DNA of 64,000 nucleotides from Betaproteobacteria bacterium HGW-Betaproteobacteria-7 (GTDB lineage Bacteria > Pseudomonadota > Gammaproteobacteria > Burkholderiales > Rhodocyclaceae). This document shows positions 62,478 through 64,000 of the stretch, piece after piece. Below the pieces are notes generated by a model. The model ran no database searches and was not told the origin of the DNA. It worked only from the letters and a program-made list of their open reading frames with translations. The stretch spans positions 62,001 to 126,000 of the forward strand of contig PHCE01000009.1 in assembly GCA_002840765.1 (NCBI GenBank), read 5' to 3'. The position numbers and the translations under genes are program-made. Within the stretch, counting starts at the first letter, position 1; each line of letters starts with the position of its first letter.

Positions 62478-63854
62478 ATGCATGTATTGATTATTGATGA
62501 TGAGGCTGCGCTTCGTCAGATACTGGCATCGGCCCTGAGCAAGGCCGGGCACTCCGTCGATACGGCGGCAGGGGTAAAGGAGGCATCGGCCAAACTGGTG
62601 CGTGGAGATATTGACGTAGCCCTTTGTGACATCATGATGCCCGACGGTAACGGAGTCGAACTGGTGCGTAGTTTCCGCGGCAGCGGTATCGACACCCAGT
62701 TCGTCATGGTGACCGCTTTTGCTTCCATGGAGACGGCTGTCGAAGCGTTGCGTGCCGGGGCTACCGACTACATGGTCAAGCCCGTTCGTAGCGAGGAGAT
62801 GCTGCATCGTCTCGAACAAATTGGCTCGATGCGTGGGCTGAAGGCAGAGAACCAAGCCTTGCGTCAGATGGTGGCGCGCGAGCGCGGAGTGTTTCATTTC
62901 AACTCGCGATCGATGGTGGAGATGGAGCGCCTGGTGTCGAAGGTGGCGGTGACCGATAGCACTGTCTTGATAACGGGCGAGAGCGGTACCGGCAAAGGGG
63001 TGACGGCACGCAACATTCACGAGATGAGTCCGCGCAGCGAGTTTCCCTTCATCCCGGTCAATTGTGGAGCGATTCCCGATAATCTTCTCGAAAGCGAGTT
63101 CTTTGGCCATGCCAAGGGTGCTTTCACCGGTGCCGACCGGGCCCGCAAGGGGTTGTTCACCCAGGCTGACCGGGGGACCCTGTTTCTGGATGAGATTGGC
63201 GAATTGCCATTGCATCTGCAGACCAAGTTGTTGCATGTGATCGAGGACAAGGAAGTGCGTCCGCTGGGCGGTGACCAGGCACGCCGGGTCGATGTCCGCA
63301 TAATTGCAGCGACCAACCGAAATCTGGCGGAGATGGTCAAGGACGGCCGCTTCCGCGAAGACCTCTATTTCCGCCTTTCAATGTTCCACATCCTGATCCC
63401 CCCGTTGCGCGATCGGCAAGAGGATATCGCCAGGCTGATTCATTTCGTTTTGCAGAACCTGGCGGTCGGTCAAGGCAAGAAAGTCATGGAACTGGATCCG
63501 ATCGCCGAGGAGATTCTCGTTGAGTTTTCCTGGCCGGGGAATGTTCGCGAACTCGAGAACGTCATCAATCGGGCGCATATCCTGGCCGATGGCGAGCGCA
63601 TCACACTCGCTGATCTGCCGCCGGATATCGCCCGCTCGGTTCAGTCTCGTGAAACCACGGGCATCGAATTTGCTTCGAAAGCCGGGCTGCGTGAGCAGTT
63701 GCGCCACATCGAGGCCGAGATCATCGCCCGGGCCTTGCGCGATGCCGGCGGCGACCGCCGGTTGGCAGCACAGCGGCTGGATATTGGATTGTCCAGTCTG
63801 TATCGCAAGCTTGAAGAGATGGAGGCCCCTGGTGCGGGTAGGAATGAGGCGTAG
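62478..63854 (+). CDS. NtrC-family sigma54-dependent response regulator
   Basis: A 458-residue activator. The receiver has Asp51 (ALCDIMMPDG) and Lys101. The AAA+ domain has Walker A GESGTGKG near 167 and the sigma54-contact loop GAFTGA at 214-219, then LFLDEIGELP and WPGNVRELENV. A Fis-type HTH (RRLAAQRLDIGLSSLYRKLE) ends the protein. It should activate sigma54 promoters when phosphorylated by the adjacent kinase. The sigma54 promoters at 35681 and 38209 upstream of the cytochrome genes are its likely targets. Confidence 0.93.
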   Translation: MHVLIIDDEAALRQILASALSKAGHSVDTAAGVKEASAKLVRGDIDVALCDIMMPDGNGVELVRSFRGSGIDTQFVMVTAFASMETAVEALRAGATDYMVKPVRSEEMLHRLEQIGSMRGLKAENQALRQMVARERGVFHFNSRSMVEMERLVSKVAVTDSTVLITGESGTGKGVTARNIHEMSPRSEFPFIPVNCGAIPDNLLESEFFGHAKGAFTGADRARKGLFTQADRGTLFLDEIGELPLHLQTKLLHVIEDKEVRPLGGDQARRVDVRIIAATNRNLAEMVKDGRFREDLYFRLSMFHILIPPLRDRQEDIARLIHFVLQNLAVGQGKKVMELDPIAEEILVEFSWPGNVRELENVINRAHILADGERITLADLPPDIARSVQSRETTGIEFASKAGLREQLRHIEAEIIARALRDAGGDRRLAAQRLDIGLSSLYRKLEEMEAPGAGRNEA

Positions 63855-63869
63855 AGCAAGGAATGACTT

Positions 63870-64000
63870 ATGAGATTCGGCGGCATCGCTATCGTCCTGA
63901 TTCTGACGCAGTTTGTTGCCGGCAGCGTCTGGGCCGGGGCAGAAGAAGATTATCAGGCAGGCTTGAAGAGTCATCGCGATGGCGATGTCGTCGGCGCGAT
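63870..64000 (+). CDS. N-terminus of an exported protein, probably Sel1/TPR type, cut by window edge
   Basis: The frame opens with a signal peptide (GIAIVLILTQFVAGSVWAGA) and continues EEDYQAGLKSHRDGDVVGA, the usual start of a Sel1-repeat chain. AAGGA lies seven bases before ATG 63870. Only 43 complete codons are visible. It follows the regulator gene by 15 bases. Confidence 0.65.
   Translation, partial: MRFGGIAIVLILTQFVAGSVWAGAEEDYQAGLKSHRDGDVVGA

Overview
The window is GC-rich chromosomal DNA of a betaproteobacterium, most likely of the Rhodocyclales (Dechloromonas/Azonexus-like). This placement is an inference from gene content: glnA followed by a DUF4124 gene and ntrBC, many c-di-GMP proteins, NtrC-type enhancer-binding regulators and abundant multiheme cytochromes c. 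No insertion sequence, prophage or CRISPR array was seen. Genes are densely packed, with many ATGA overlaps, and no gene-free stretch exceeds 300 bases.

Region 1 (1-8 kb) is housekeeping: the end of a cation diffusion facilitator, then glnA with a textbook sigma54 promoter and two upstream NtrC-type sites, a DUF4124 protein, ntrB and ntrC, birA and coaX. Region 2 (7.3-16 kb) holds an HD-GYP protein with a QD in place of HD, an EAL protein, an SPFH/DUF350/DUF4178 operon with an extra 47-residue protein, and an NMT1-PAS-GGDEF sensor. Region 3 (16-24.7 kb) holds gabD, an NlpC/P60 lipoprotein, tRNA-Arg(CCG), an ArsR regulator, a four-gene operon (unknown, hemerythrin, EF-hand, bioB), a CHASE histidine kinase, a radical-SAM/SPASM-like protein without the radical-SAM cysteines, and a HiPIP.

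Region 4 (24.8-64 kb) is the notable part. It begins with regulators (a heme-c GGDEF/EAL sensor, a pseudo-receiver linked to a triheme cytochrome, a CHASE-only protein, a large PAS-GAF-GGDEF-EAL protein). It continues into a cytochrome locus with 39 CxxCH motifs in ten genes between 33.5 and 50.8 kb. These are two class I triheme cytochromes, a monoheme c5, two tetraheme cytochromes, four c7-type or c7-containing proteins and an 11-heme cytochrome. Interleaved are three NHL/beta-propeller proteins, a parvulin, a 793-residue outer-membrane beta-barrel candidate and a periplasmic helical protein. Directly downstream come ResB and CcsA (System II cytochrome c maturation), a heme-copper-oxidase-like membrane protein lacking most Cu ligands, a TPR protein, and CcmF-G-H-I (System I late genes). 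The locus ends with a DUF3365 monoheme protein, a TlpA-like lipoprotein, Sel1 proteins and an NtrB/NtrC-type pair.

My reading is a dedicated extracellular electron-transfer system: tetraheme cytochromes resembling subunits of cytochrome filaments, periplasmic triheme carriers, an outer-membrane barrel, folding helpers and their own maturation machinery. Several -24/-12 (sigma54) promoter matches sit upstream of its genes, including a perfect one before the tetraheme gene at 38288 and another before the c5 gene at 35743. The enhancer-binding regulator at 62478 is the obvious candidate to drive them.
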